Positions 1-9,184 of a DNA stretch of 64,000 nt are shown here, piece after piece. Positions within the stretch are counted from its first letter, which is position 1. Every line of letters begins with the position of its first letter. A program made the translations under genes and the position numbers. The notes below the pieces were generated by a model, which worked only from the letters and a program-made list of their open reading frames with translations, ran no database searches and had not been told where the DNA came from. This DNA is from Planctomycetota bacterium (GTDB taxonomy: Bacteria; Planctomycetota; UBA1135; UBA2386), in assembly GCA_016713175.1 (NCBI GenBank), contig JADJPQ010000004.1, positions 434,001 through 498,000 on the forward strand, written 5' to 3'.

Positions 1-17
1 ACCGAGCGGTCGCGCGG

Positions 18-2804
18 GTGATCGACGGGGGGCTGGTGGTGGCCACCGTGGCGGTGATCGCCCTGGCGACGGTGTGGGGAGAGTATTCGCGCAAAGCCGA
101 GACAAGGCAGCGGGTCGAGGCGCTCCTGCGCGACGGCGATGCGAAGCTCTTGGCCCACCAGTATGACGGTGCGCGTGCTGACTACGTGGCGGCGCAACGA
201 TTGTCGAGCACCGAGACGGACCTCGAGGAGCTGGTGCAGCGGGTTCGTGGCGCGACGGACCGTCTTGGTGTGCATTGGCGGGGTCGTGAGTTCCTTCGTC
301 GAGCCGAGGAGGTGGAGTTCCAGATCATGGGCAGCTACTGGAAGCTGCTGCCATCCGAAGAGACCCCGGACCGCCGAGCGATCCACTATCCCGGGGAACG
401 CCTCGGCGACCTCGCGACGGGCGAGGCCGGGGCTCGCCAGGCGCTCTTGGACCTCGGGATTGGCCCGGTTCAGGATCCGTTCTCGGAGCTTGCCAAGGCG
501 CAGGTTCCGGCGCCGGAGGTGGCGAAGGTGCGCCGCCGAGCTGCCGAGATCACCTTCCTGGCCGGAATCGCTCATGAGCGCTTGGGTCAGGCCGAGCCGG
601 AACCCGCGCAGGTGGTTTGCCGGCAGCAGGCGCTGGCGGATCTCGACGCCGCCAAGTCACTTGGCATGCGCGACCGCGTGGTCGACTGGTTCCGCGCGGA
701 GATTCTGGAGCGGAGTGGCGCAGCCGACGAGGCAAAGACAATCCGTGAGACCCTGAACCAACGCCCTTACGAGAGTATCCTCGATTTCCAGTTCGCTGCG
801 GTGGAGCATGCTCGCGGATTGCGCTGGGAGGAGTCGATCGAGGCCTATCTCGTGTCCGGCGTGATGCAGTCCAAGAACTACTGGACATTCTACCGGACCG
901 CGAAGGCCCTGGAGCGGGCAGGACGGCCCAAGCATGCCGAAGCCGTGTTTCGAGCGTGTCTGCGACTGGTTCCGGGTGACGCAACATCGCAGAACAGTCT
1001 TGGCTCGCTGCTTTCGGATCAGAAGCGGTACGCCGAGGCGGTCGTCGAGTTGGAGGCTGTGATTCGGCACAACCCTGACTACCTGATGGCCTACACCAAC
1101 TTGATGCTCGCCCATGCCGAGTTGCGCGATTTGAACAGCGTGCTTGCCGTGCATCAACAGCTGCTGGCGCGGCCGATCGACAAACACACCGAAGCCATTG
1201 CCTGGGAGAATCTCGGCATTGTTCATGAGCGGCTTGGCGATAACGCCATGGCGTTGGCCAACTACGACAAGGCGGTGGTGGCCGATCCGCAATCGAAGAG
1301 TGCGAAGCGCAATCGGGCAGTTGCGCTGACGAAGCTACGCCGTTACGAAGATGCCGAGGCCGAATTGGCGAGCGCGATTGCTTTGGCGCCGAGGGACGGC
1401 GAGCTGCGCTACCTGCTGGGCAATGTGTTTGCGGAAAACGAGCAGCTTGCCAGAGCCGTCAGCGAGTACACCGCGGCCTTGTCGCTGGCACCGGGTTTCG
1501 TGGCCGCTCGGCACAACCGAGCGCTCATGCTGAGCAAGCTCGACCGGTTCGAGGAGGCGATCCTGGATCACCGTGCCGTACTCCAGGCAGAGCCAGCGCA
1601 TGCGACGGCGCTGCCGGACATCGGCAGTCTGTACGCCAGAATGGCCCGGACCCAGCGGGAACCCTTGCGCCGTAGGACCCTGCTCCGAGCGCAGGCGGTC
1701 TACCTCGAGCTTCTCGACAAAGAGCCGCGCAACGTCGAGGTGCTCCTCGATGCGGGCCAGATTCACGGGGACTTGGGCCAGTTTGTCGAAGGGCACGGAC
1801 CGGACGCGGACCTTCGCCGGAGCGAGGATCTGCTGTCGCGCGCAATCGAGCTGCAGCCGGCAGACGCGCGGAACTTCCGCGCCCGCGGGGTCACCAGGCT
1901 CAGGGCCCAGGAATGGCGCGGCGCCATCGACGACTGGCAGGAGTACCTGCGTCTGAAGCCGGATGCGCAGGATCGCGACGGGATCCTCAACGACTCAAGC
2001 AATGCCTGGTTGGGTCTCGGCGACGCGGCCAGGGCTGTCGATGCTCTCGATTCGATCGACGGGCGTCTGCACGACTCGCGGTACCTGGGCAACCTGGGCA
2101 ACGCCAGGCTGCAGGCGGGCGATCTGATTGCCGCGATTGCGGCCGTCGAGCAGGCAATCGCCGAGGGGAAGCCGGACGACCCGGACGCCCGGCCATGGGC
2201 GCTGCGAGGGCTCGCGCGCCTGCGGCAGGGTCGGTTTGCCGAGGCGGCCGACGACTTCGACGTCGCGCTCGAAATAGTGCCGGGGTTCTACGAGACGATC
2301 TGCCTTGCGGCAACGGCGAGGCTCGGTGCCGGCGACGACGGGGCGAAAGAGATGTTCGAGCAGGTTGCTCGCGAACGCCCTGGCCATCCACGCGGTCGCT
2401 ATGCGCGCGGTCGCCTCGCCCTCCTGGACGGTCGCTACCCTGAGGCCATTCAGGAACTGACGGGTTGCCTGACCGACGCCACACTGCGCCCGTTCGCGCT
2501 GGCGGCGCGGGCCGAGGCATGGCTGCAGCTCGGAACCGGTGGATTGGCGGCGGCGGCAGCCGATGCCGAGGCGCTGCACGCGGCGTTGCCGCGCGACGCC
2601 TTCGCGCGGCTGCAGGCAGCGCGGATCCTGGCCCAGGCCGCCCAGCGGGCCGAAACGCAGGTCGGCGACGAGTGGCGACGGCGTGCCTTGGTCTTCGTTG
2701 AACAGGCGGTTGCCGAGCAGCCGGATCTGCGCGCGACCGTCGCGGCGGACGCATCCCTGCAGCGCCTGGGCGCCGACGGCCCCGGCACCGGGACTCGCCG
2801 CTGA
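18..2804 (+). CDS. TPR-repeat membrane protein (probably 5'-truncated by window edge)
   Basis: A 928-residue reading frame that is open to the left edge: no stop lies between base 3 and the GTG at 18, so the true start is probably outside the window. Residues about 5-21 form a single hydrophobic segment, followed by a charged region and then many 34-residue tetratricopeptide-like helices (clear from about residue 270 to 560 and again from about 600 to 850, with repeated A..LG....A...Y..A patterns). TPR arrays bind other proteins. In Planctomycetota this TM-then-TPR architecture is often the C-terminal part of a Ser/Thr kinase, so the missing N-terminus could be a kinase domain; that is inference. 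The gene is followed by 320 bases without a gene. Its third-position GC looks lower than in genes beyond 13 kb. Confidence 0.85.
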   Translation: MIDGGLVVATVAVIALATVWGEYSRKAETRQRVEALLRDGDAKLLAHQYDGARADYVAAQRLSSTETDLEELVQRVRGATDRLGVHWRGREFLRRAEEVEFQIMGSYWKLLPSEETPDRRAIHYPGERLGDLATGEAGARQALLDLGIGPVQDPFSELAKAQVPAPEVAKVRRRAAEITFLAGIAHERLGQAEPEPAQVVCRQQALADLDAAKSLGMRDRVVDWFRAEILERSGAADEAKTIRETLNQRPYESILDFQFAAVEHARGLRWEESIEAYLVSGVMQSKNYWTFYRTAKALERAGRPKHAEAVFRACLRLVPGDATSQNSLGSLLSDQKRYAEAVVELEAVIRHNPDYLMAYTNLMLAHAELRDLNSVLAVHQQLLARPIDKHTEAIAWENLGIVHERLGDNAMALANYDKAVVADPQSKSAKRNRAVALTKLRRYEDAEAELASAIALAPRDGELRYLLGNVFAENEQLARAVSEYTAALSLAPGFVAARHNRALMLSKLDRFEEAILDHRAVLQAEPAHATALPDIGSLYARMARTQREPLRRRTLLRAQAVYLELLDKEPRNVEVLLDAGQIHGDLGQFVEGHGPDADLRRSEDLLSRAIELQPADARNFRARGVTRLRAQEWRGAIDDWQEYLRLKPDAQDRDGILNDSSNAWLGLGDAARAVDALDSIDGRLHDSRYLGNLGNARLQAGDLIAAIAAVEQAIAEGKPDDPDARPWALRGLARLRQGRFAEAADDFDVALEIVPGFYETICLAATARLGAGDDGAKEMFEQVARERPGHPRGRYARGRLALLDGRYPEAIQELTGCLTDATLRPFALAARAEAWLQLGTGGLAAAAADAEALHAALPRDAFARLQAARILAQAAQRAETQVGDEWRRRALVFVEQAVAEQPDLRATVAADASLQRLGADGPGTGTRR

Positions 2805-3124
2805 CGGAAATCCGAGGGAAGTTGGCCGAGTTCATCCCGACCGAACGGAACAGGCTCATGAGCACTGGACATCACCCGGTCGAGGCGCAGTCCTCATGAA
2901 CGGCTGCGGTCGCCCGCGGCAAGGCGACTGGAAACTCTCGCAGCAGCCATGAGTCACACTCCTCCAAGCCACACAGTGTCTGCAGTCGGCTTGCCGCCCG
3001 CGACTTCAGCCACTTCGCAGGCTCGGAATTTTCTGCGTGGGCCGCGACCCGTACCGGTGTTCTCGGACCAAGAACTGCGCCCCGCGCCGGACCATCCCCG
3101 ACTTCCCCAACCTGAAAGAACGCC
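2805..3124. other. Intergenic stretch, nothing recognised
   Basis: These 320 bases lie between the TPR gene and a secreted LamG protein gene on the same strand. I see no convincing coding frame on either strand, no RNA gene and no strong terminator with a T tract. It presumably carries the promoter of the 3125 gene, but I cannot point to clear -35/-10 boxes. Confidence 0.4.
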
Positions 3125-4381
3125 ATGCTTCGCCGCTGTGTTCTCGCTGTGCCCCTGTCCTTGAACCTCGCCTCCGTCTGCGACGCCCAATGCACGATCG
3201 GCACGAATGCCGCTCTGGGATTTGACGGGGTGAATGACATCACCTACGTTCCGCAACACCCAGTCGTCTCTGGGCTCTGGGACTTCACGATTGAGTTCCT
3301 CGTTCGAACCTCGCAGCGATCATCGGCCACTCCAATTCTGATTTCGAAATGGCGAGGCAACTCTGGCACCAGTAACGACGACACATTCTCGGTTCGGATG
3401 CAGTCGAGTGGAGTTGTCACCGTGCAGCTCGCCACAGGAAATACGTGGGCGTGGGGCGCGACGGGATCACTGGCCGTCAACGATGGAGCTTGGCGCCATG
3501 TCGCAGTCTCCCGCCGCGGTACGGTTGTCACCATTTACGTGGATGGGCAGCCGGACGGCGCCGGCACATTCGCAGGTCTGCTCAATTGGTTTCCCACGCC
3601 GATCACGTTCGGAAACGGTCTCTTCTACGCCAGCGAGACCCCGGGCGCGACCACTTGGTTCGATGGCGACATGGACGAGATCCGCATCTGGAGCGTCGCG
3701 CGCACGCAGGGGCAGATCGCGGCCATGAGAACCGTCGGGCTGCTCGGCACGGAATCGGGGCTCATTGGCTACTGGAGGATGGACGAGGACCAGGGGAGTC
3801 AATCTCTTTTCAATTCGGCGGCGGCGACGGGAAGAGCTCTGGACGGTTCGCTTTGGGCAAGCCTGCTTGCCAATTCCGACGACCCGACGAGGCTCTACGC
3901 CAATCTCTCGTCGATGCCGTACTGTCGCCCATGCCCGAATCCGCCCTGCGGCCAGGCCAACTCGACGTGTGCATCTCTGGTTGTCAACGGAATCGGAACG
4001 GGTGGCCAGGGACCGTTTGGCGTCACAGTTCCGCGAGGCGGTAGCGTGTCCTTCCAATGGTCCGGGCCGGCGAATCAACCCTGGGTGCTGATCGGTTCTT
4101 CCAACCTGGTCCCTGGCCAGGCGCTCTTCGCCCCAACCTTTGTTGTCGACCTGAATCTCTCCAGTACATACCTGTGGCTCAGTGGTCTCTCCCCTGGTGG
4201 TGCTCTCTTCTTTACAGGGGACATGGGGACAGGGTACGGGGCTTCGACGTTTTCGATTACCGTCCCCGGAAGTGCATCAGGAGGCACCATGCACGTCCAG
4301 GGAATCGTGCTCGATAGTGCGAACCTCTGCTCCGGGGGCTTGGGAATGATGAGCACGGCGAGCTTCTCGATACTTCTCTGA
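3125..4381 (+). CDS. Secreted LamG/concanavalin A-like domain protein
   Basis: A 418-residue protein with an N-terminal signal peptide (hydrophobic run ending near residue 22, DAQ/C). Residues about 28-220 form a laminin-G-like jelly roll of the LamG/concanavalin A-like lectin superfamily: an FDG-N opening, TIEFLVRT, a central VTIYVDGQ strand and the closing DEIRIWSVARTQGQI followed by GLIGYWRMDE. This pattern is typical of bacterial extracellular LamG proteins. A Cys-rich link (about 262-275) leads to a C-terminal beta-rich domain with alternating G/S/T and aromatic residues, a type repeated in other exported planctomycete proteins. No catalytic residues are evident, so a surface or binding role is inferred. 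The start is supported by the signal peptide directly after it. Confidence 0.85.
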   Translation: MLRRCVLAVPLSLNLASVCDAQCTIGTNAALGFDGVNDITYVPQHPVVSGLWDFTIEFLVRTSQRSSATPILISKWRGNSGTSNDDTFSVRMQSSGVVTVQLATGNTWAWGATGSLAVNDGAWRHVAVSRRGTVVTIYVDGQPDGAGTFAGLLNWFPTPITFGNGLFYASETPGATTWFDGDMDEIRIWSVARTQGQIAAMRTVGLLGTESGLIGYWRMDEDQGSQSLFNSAAATGRALDGSLWASLLANSDDPTRLYANLSSMPYCRPCPNPPCGQANSTCASLVVNGIGTGGQGPFGVTVPRGGSVSFQWSGPANQPWVLIGSSNLVPGQALFAPTFVVDLNLSSTYLWLSGLSPGGALFFTGDMGTGYGASTFSITVPGSASGGTMHVQGIVLDSANLCSGGLGMMSTASFSILL

Positions 4382-4429
4382 ACATCGACGCCGGCCAGAA
4401 CTTCGTCACCCAACACGAGCACGCGACCC

Positions 4430-5782
4430 ATGAACCCCATTCCGACCAACGACACCTTCCCAACGGTGTGTTTGGTAACCCGTGGCCTGATCTACGTTGC
4501 GGTCTTCACCGCCACCGTGGCGGCGCAGACCGTCGTCATCCACGAGCCGGGTTGGCGCGAGGTAGCGCGGGTCCCGGTGACCGGGCCACGCGGGGCGCAC
4601 TTCTCCGCCTTCGATGGAGCGATCTACGTCGGCTCCCGCCCGTCGGACTCGAATCCGATCGGTTGGATCGTCAGGATCGCACCTGACCTGGCAACTACGA
4701 CCGTACTGACGAGCTGCGACCGGCCCGCGGCCGTGGTCGTCGATCGCGTCCGCGGCGACGTGTTTTTCACCGAGGACGTCGGCGGCGTCTTGTTTCGATT
4801 GCCGGCCGGTGCAGCAGGGCCACGCGACGTCTGGGTGAGCGCGTTTGGCGGTGGCTCCCACGATCCGTGTGGGATGGCGATTGCGCCTCCGGACTACGCC
4901 GGACCTGCGATTGTGCAGCCGGGTGACGCACTGCTGGTGGACTACGCACCCGACCAGATCTGGAAGTGGCGCCCTGGACAACCCGAGGGTGCACAGTTGG
5001 TGTTCAGCGACAACCTTGGGCTCGCTGGGCCCCGCGACATAGCGATTGGCCGGCGAGGGATCTGGTTCGTCGACAACGGTGCCACGACGGCGCTGTACGA
5101 GCTTGCGGCGCCGGGTCTCGGGAGGCGGATCCCAACGCCGTTGGCGTGGCCCGGGGTCAACGGCATTGCCGTCGACCCGGCAAATGACACGTTGTTGCTG
5201 CGATCGGACTTGAGCGTGTTCCGATTCGATCCGGCGACGGGCCTTGGCACCGAGGTCCTGCAGGTCGCGACCGGCACCTTGAACGCCGGGTCTGTCGCCG
5301 GAGTGGACGTTTCGCCCGATGGGCGGTTCATGGCTCTCAGCCTCCGCGCCGCCAACTTGGTTGTCGTGTTCGAGCGGACCGCGAGCTACGCCCTGGATGG
5401 GACCGGCTGTGGCGGTAGCAGTGGCGTACCAGGGCTGTCGAGTTCGGCCCTGCCCCGCCTCGGTACGGTGTTCCCGGTGTTGGTGGGCAATCTGCCCGCA
5501 TCGGCACCGGCGCTGGGCCTGCTTTCGCTGACGACAAACAACTCGGCCCTCGATGGAATCGGGATGACCGGCTGTCGTCTCCTCGTCAACACGGACGTCG
5601 CGACGGTGCTGACTGTGCGACCGACGGCGAACTCAGCTCTGTGGACGACGAGTCTGCCGTTCATGCCCGTTCTCGAAGGTGTTCGATTCCATCAGCAGGC
5701 GTTTGCGGCCGATCCGACGGCCAACCCGGCTGGCGTGATCGCGAGCAACCGCGGCAACGGCGTCCTGAGCTCATTCCAATGA
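4430..5782 (+). CDS. Secreted beta-propeller-like (SMP/NHL-type) protein
   Basis: A 450-residue protein with a signal sequence ending near residue 36 (TVAAQ). The body (about 45-325) has repeated blades reading like an NHL/SMP-30-type propeller: GRRGIWFVDNG, GVNGIAVDP, DVSPDGRFMAL, each placing a G-I-A-V-D or S-P-D-G turn between strands. A C-terminal domain follows (about 330-450), starting at a GTGCGG motif and containing L-DGIGMTGCRL, a pattern I associate with a lineage-specific C-terminal domain of exported planctomycete proteins. The gene begins 48 bases after the LamG gene on the same strand, so co-transcription is plausible. Substrate or partner is unknown. Two starts are possible at the N-terminus; the first Met is used because the hydrophobic signal lies downstream of it. 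Confidence 0.8.
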   Translation: MNPIPTNDTFPTVCLVTRGLIYVAVFTATVAAQTVVIHEPGWREVARVPVTGPRGAHFSAFDGAIYVGSRPSDSNPIGWIVRIAPDLATTTVLTSCDRPAAVVVDRVRGDVFFTEDVGGVLFRLPAGAAGPRDVWVSAFGGGSHDPCGMAIAPPDYAGPAIVQPGDALLVDYAPDQIWKWRPGQPEGAQLVFSDNLGLAGPRDIAIGRRGIWFVDNGATTALYELAAPGLGRRIPTPLAWPGVNGIAVDPANDTLLLRSDLSVFRFDPATGLGTEVLQVATGTLNAGSVAGVDVSPDGRFMALSLRAANLVVVFERTASYALDGTGCGGSSGVPGLSSSALPRLGTVFPVLVGNLPASAPALGLLSLTTNNSALDGIGMTGCRLLVNTDVATVLTVRPTANSALWTTSLPFMPVLEGVRFHQQAFAADPTANPAGVIASNRGNGVLSSFQ

Positions 5783-5859
5783 AGGCACTGGATTCCGGTT
5801 TGCGCGCCCTCAACGCTATTGATCATCAAGCCTCAATCCAACTCAAATCAGGCTCGGCC

Positions 5860-5991
5860 ATGACACGGCCGTTCTTGCTCCCGCTGCTGTTGTCCTTCAC
5901 GATCAGTGCCACGGCCAGCGGCCAGTTCGGAGGCCATGGTCCGAGTCGCTGTACGGCAGGTGCACCTTCAACAGCTGCGGGTGCTCGTTGA
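5860..5991 (+). pseudogene. 5' fragment of a secreted-protein gene (signal peptide only)
   Basis: An ATG at 5860 opens a 43-residue frame. Its first 22 residues are a good signal peptide (MTRPFLLPLLLSFTISATAS, then GQF). After GQF the composition changes and the frame ends at 5991 without any domain. It follows 4430-5782 by 77 bases in the same direction. I read this as the 5' stub of a secreted protein interrupted just after the export signal. A 3' tail in the same direction at about 6354-6518 could be the other end of the same gene. A very short exported peptide is the alternative. Confidence 0.45.
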
Positions 5992-6385
5992 TCACCGCCG
6001 GCAATTCGAGCCGTTGCACCCGCAGTTGCATCGCGCCGATCCCGCCGTTGGTGATCGCCCGATCCCGCGCGGACACCTCATAGTGGATGTTCTGCGCAGC
6101 CAGGACGCGCTCGTCCTGCGGCGACCACACCCGCAGACGATGTTCGATCCGCTTCTTGCTCCGCTGCAGCGCTTGCTTGGAATTCACGTTGACTCGAAGC
6201 GCCCCGCCCAGGGCTTGATATGTTGTTCTCGCAAACGCCAGCATCGCGCGCGGAGGGTGCGTTTCGAGCGATTGCCCGACCTGGAAGGTCCTCGGGTCAC
6301 ACTGGTTCAAGGGCTGGTCGAGCCAGTGCTCGAGCAGCCCAAGGAAACATTGAAACATCTCGTGGATGTCTCGAAAAGGAAGCAT
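5903..6385 (-). pseudogene. Unidentified antisense reading frame, possible mobile-element remnant
   Basis: A 160-residue frame on the minus strand lies between the signal-peptide stub and the orphan 3' tail. Its composition (rather even amino-acid use, fewer Arg/Gly/Ala runs than the antisense shadows elsewhere) looks more coding than the opposite frame over the same bases. The middle, around residues 75-120, is basic (SKQALQRSKKRIEHRLRVW), which could suit a DNA-binding protein such as a transposase remnant, but I cannot match it to a named family and see no DDE motif or terminal inverted repeats. It may be a truncated piece of an inserted element. Low certainty. Confidence 0.3.
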
Positions 6386-6518
6386 CGAGACGTTACGCAG
6401 CGGGGCCTTGGTTTCCGGGTCTCAGTACCGCGACTGCGTGCACAATCCGGGATTCGATGCGTCGCGCCCGTTCGTCACCGAGATGTGGCGCTGTTTGCAG
6501 TTCGGGGCCTTCAACTGA
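6354..6518 (+). pseudogene. 3' tail of an interrupted secreted-protein gene (tentative)
   Basis: A short + strand frame (about 54 codons, ending at TGA 6516-6518) reads like the C-terminus of an exported protein: SGSQYRDCVHNPGFD, then RPFVTEMWRCLQFGAFN, with two Cys and many aromatics. It has no start of its own beyond an internal ATG at 6366 and no ribosome-binding site. With the signal-peptide stub at 5860 it may represent a single gene split by about 450 bases of foreign DNA. The link between the two pieces is inference. Confidence 0.3.
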
Positions 6519-6601
6519 GGCATAGCCGGACTGAACATTCAGCGACCGTATCGTCGCCGGCACGGTCGGAGGCTTTTCTGAAGGGGAGACTCCAGTCTTG
6601 A

Positions 6602-6617
6602 CGGCCGTTCGCGGCCG
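6602..6617. repeat. Short inverted repeat with TTCG loop
   Basis: CGGCCG, TTCG, CGGCCG: a perfect 6-bp stem closed by a UUCG-type tetraloop in RNA. No T tract follows, so it is not a standard intrinsic terminator. It may be the end of the preceding transcript or part of element debris. Confidence 0.45.
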
Positions 6618-6783
6618 GCAGCCGATACAGCGGGTGGGCCCGATAGTGTCCGGTGCTGTCGGAAAAGTGACTGGTGGCTTCGGCGTGCTGCGGCTGTGAG
6701 TCCGGCTCACGGTTGCCCCGGTTGCACTTCGCCTCGGCACGGCTCCGCGCCGGGGTGAGAGACCGTTGGAAGCTGGACCGAAC

Positions 6784-6806
6784 GGGACCGGTCCTCGACC
6801 GGTCCC
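6784..6806. repeat. 10-bp perfect inverted repeat
   Basis: GGGACCGGTC, loop CTC, GACCGGTCCC: a perfect 10-bp stem with a 3-base loop, about 140 bases upstream of the Lon-domain gene. The lack of a T tract argues against a simple terminator. It could be an operator, a transcript-stabilising hairpin or an element end. Confidence 0.5.
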
Positions 6807-6946
6807 CCGGGGCTGACATTCTGCAGTTTCTTGGCCGCGATTTCGTTGTCCGGACGGTACTGGCCCAACAGACAGTGGTGGCTGCGGGTGAGGCCGTGGC
6901 CCACCGACGTTGGGCGGACTGCCCTATCGACCACAACGAGGCACTC

Positions 6947-8829
6947 ATGAATACTGCGATACCGTCGTGCGGTCGGCGCGAAGCATCGGGGCCCGGTCGC
7001 GTCGCGTCATGTTGGTTGGCGGCGTTGCTCGCGAGCGGGCTCTCGTGCCAGGACACGACGCCGGGACTGTTGTTCGACACCAAGCAAACATCCCTTGCGG
7101 CGGGTGCGGCCGGGGAACTGGCGAGCGGAATCGTGGAGTATGCACATGCCCGGGCCCAACAGCAGCCAGGCTTCCAGGTTTCCGCGGCGTACCGGAAGCT
7201 GATCCGCGTGGCCTACGAACTCAGCAGCGAGACACCGGCGGTGGCTGCCGCGCATACCCGGATCCAGCAAGGGATGTCACCATCGCCGCCGAAACAAGCG
7301 TTCTCGGCGGTCAAGGTCCTGGAGGCCACGCTCGGACAAGCCGACGCTGCCCAGCGGGGTGATGGCGCCGATGACGGGCGCCTTGCGCGGTGCCTGTTCG
7401 AAGTTGCGTCGACGATCGACCCAGGGAACGTCAGGTGCCTTGCCGGTGTCGCTGCGCTTCATAGAGTCCCGCACGCCGATGTTCGCTGGGCGGACGCTCT
7501 GGCGGCGTATCGTCGCGTGGTCCCGAACGGGTTCCAGAGCTCGATCCTGGGGCTCGCCGTCAGCAGTCCGGATGGAACTGCTCAGGTGGGAGCCGTGTCG
7601 CGCATCCTGATGACCTGGGCGGCGCTACGGGAGGGCGACGTGTCGGTCGAGTTCCTGAGGCCCGGGGGCTCCGACATGCAGATTTCGAGCGAAGAGGCCG
7701 TCCGCTACTGGGACCAGTTCCGTGTCGACACCGAGCTGCCGCCAGGGAGACTGCGAATCAGCTTCGAGGAAAAGTTCACGACGAAGGACGGTCCGTCTGC
7801 GGGAGCGGCGTTCGCCGTCCTGTTGCGGTCGTTCTCCGACCCGTTCGTGATCGACCCTCGTTTTGCGATGACGGGAGACGTATCGGTAGAGGGGCGTGTC
7901 CTGCCGGTCGGTGGAGTCTTTGCCAAGGTGCGGGGTGCGGCGCTGGGCGGTTGCACCCGAGTGGGTATTCCGCTGGCCTGCGCAGGGGAACTGGTCGACG
8001 CGCTCGTGCTGGCCGGTCCGCAACCGGTCCTGGCGTTGGAGGTGATCGGTCTCGCCAACGTGGAGGATGCGATTGCACTAGCACGTTTGGATCGCAGCGA
8101 ACGCGTGCTCTTGGCATCCGAGCGTTTCGGTCAGTTGCGGAAGGCCGCTGAGGCGCAGATGGTCCCGAAGCCGCGCGCCCGGTCTGCTGAGATCGACCGG
8201 CTGGTGGCCGACGTCCTCGCAATGGTCCCGAACCACATTTCGGCACGCCTGATCGGGGCTTGGAACGCAGGTTCTCTCCCCGCGCGTCTCTCAATCGGTG
8301 GATCACTGGAAGCAGTCCGAATGAACTTGATACGGTACCTGACGACCATTCGCGTGGGCGAGTCTCCGGATATCAAGGACGTCAAGACCGAGGTGTCATC
8401 TGCCCAGGCCCAGGCGGCGCAGGAGGCGCTGCGAGTCGCCGGGACCAAGCTCGCTGTCGAGTCAAACCTGTGGTCGAGAAGCTGGATGCCACCTACGGCA
8501 GCGTGATGCGGTACGTGTCGCTGGGCACTGTTCTGGGGAGGTTGCAGAGAACCGCGACGGAGCGGGCAGCGAAGGTGGAGGAACTTGCGATCAAGGTCAT
8601 GCGGGCGGCCGCGGAAGGCAAACGGCCGAGCGAGTACGACCGTCTCGTGCGGCAGCACAATCAGGCGGTCGAGAACTCCGCCAAGGCACAGCGCGAAGCG
8701 GAAGCCAAGGCTGCCGAGCGCGATGCCGTATTCGACACGGTGATCCAGAACTACAACCGTTATATCGAGAGCATGCGCAACTTGCGGCAAGATCGACAAT
8801 TGCTGGAGAAGTTGGTGCACGACAAGTGA
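6947..8829 (+). CDS. Exported Lon (S16) protease-domain protein, frameshifted near 8464
   Basis: The start is the ATG at 6947, which gives a signal-like N-terminus (hydrophobic WLAALLASGL before Cys34). The middle of the protein is helical. Residues about 265-370 match the S16 Lon protease domain: Ser284 in DGPSAG and Lys327 in VFAKVRG, spaced 43 residues as in E. coli Lon (Ser679/Lys722), with TGDVSVEGRVLPVGG between. There is no AAA+ ATPase domain, so it is a Lon-like protease acting without its own unfoldase, possibly outside the cytoplasm. The frame stops at 8506, but the next frame continues from codon 8464 with a strongly helical C-terminus (VVEKLDATYGSVMRY to LEKLVHDK) up to 8829. One missing A in an AAA run at 8464-8466 explains the break, so it is a sequencing error or a recent mutation. 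Confidence 0.8.
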
Positions 8830-9184
8830 CAAGTGCGCGAGTGACGGATCGTGCTTGGACACACGGTGCCGATCGTCCGCAGCATTGCCGGTGGTCCGGC
8901 ACCGGGCATGGCGGTCAAGGACCAGCTTGGTGTCCGTTGGGGTGGACGTGGAGTTGGTACCGCGTTGCCTGTGCTGCAGGCGCGTGACCGTCACCTTCTG
9001 GTGACACGGCGGTTCGCCCAGGAAACTGTCAGCGAAACTGCATCGGTGCGTAGGGGGTCTGCCGCCGTTCGCCGCGTCGTGGGTTGGGAGGGCGAGTCCC
9101 CCAGAGCCCGTGGAACGAAGGCGTAGTCGGCGATCCCGGCACCGAGTTTGCCTTGGCGAGGTGTCCCTTTCGAGGAACCTCCGC
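8830..9184. other. Intergenic stretch, nothing recognised
   Basis: 355 bases between the Lon-like gene and the next secreted-protein gene. Open frames here are GC-rich noise with no start signal or domain. I see no RNA gene, no repeat longer than a few bases and no T-rich terminator. Confidence 0.4.

Larger units (their letters stand above)
6519..6946. other. Non-coding stretch with two strong hairpins
   Basis: About 430 bases lie between the putative gene tail and the Lon-like gene. I see no credible coding frame. Two hairpins stand out: one at 6602-6617 (6-bp stem CGGCCG, TTCG loop) and one at 6784-6806 (10-bp perfect stem, 3-base loop). Neither is followed by a T tract. The region also carries GC-rich spacer sequence that could hold the promoter of the 6947 gene. 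Confidence 0.4.

Noticed and set aside
6905..6950. A short upstream extension of the Lon-like frame that reads a little like an IS66 transposase end (PIDHNEA)
   Set aside because: The match is only a few residues long, there is no other transposase sequence in any frame and the signal-like start at 6947 explains the gene better.
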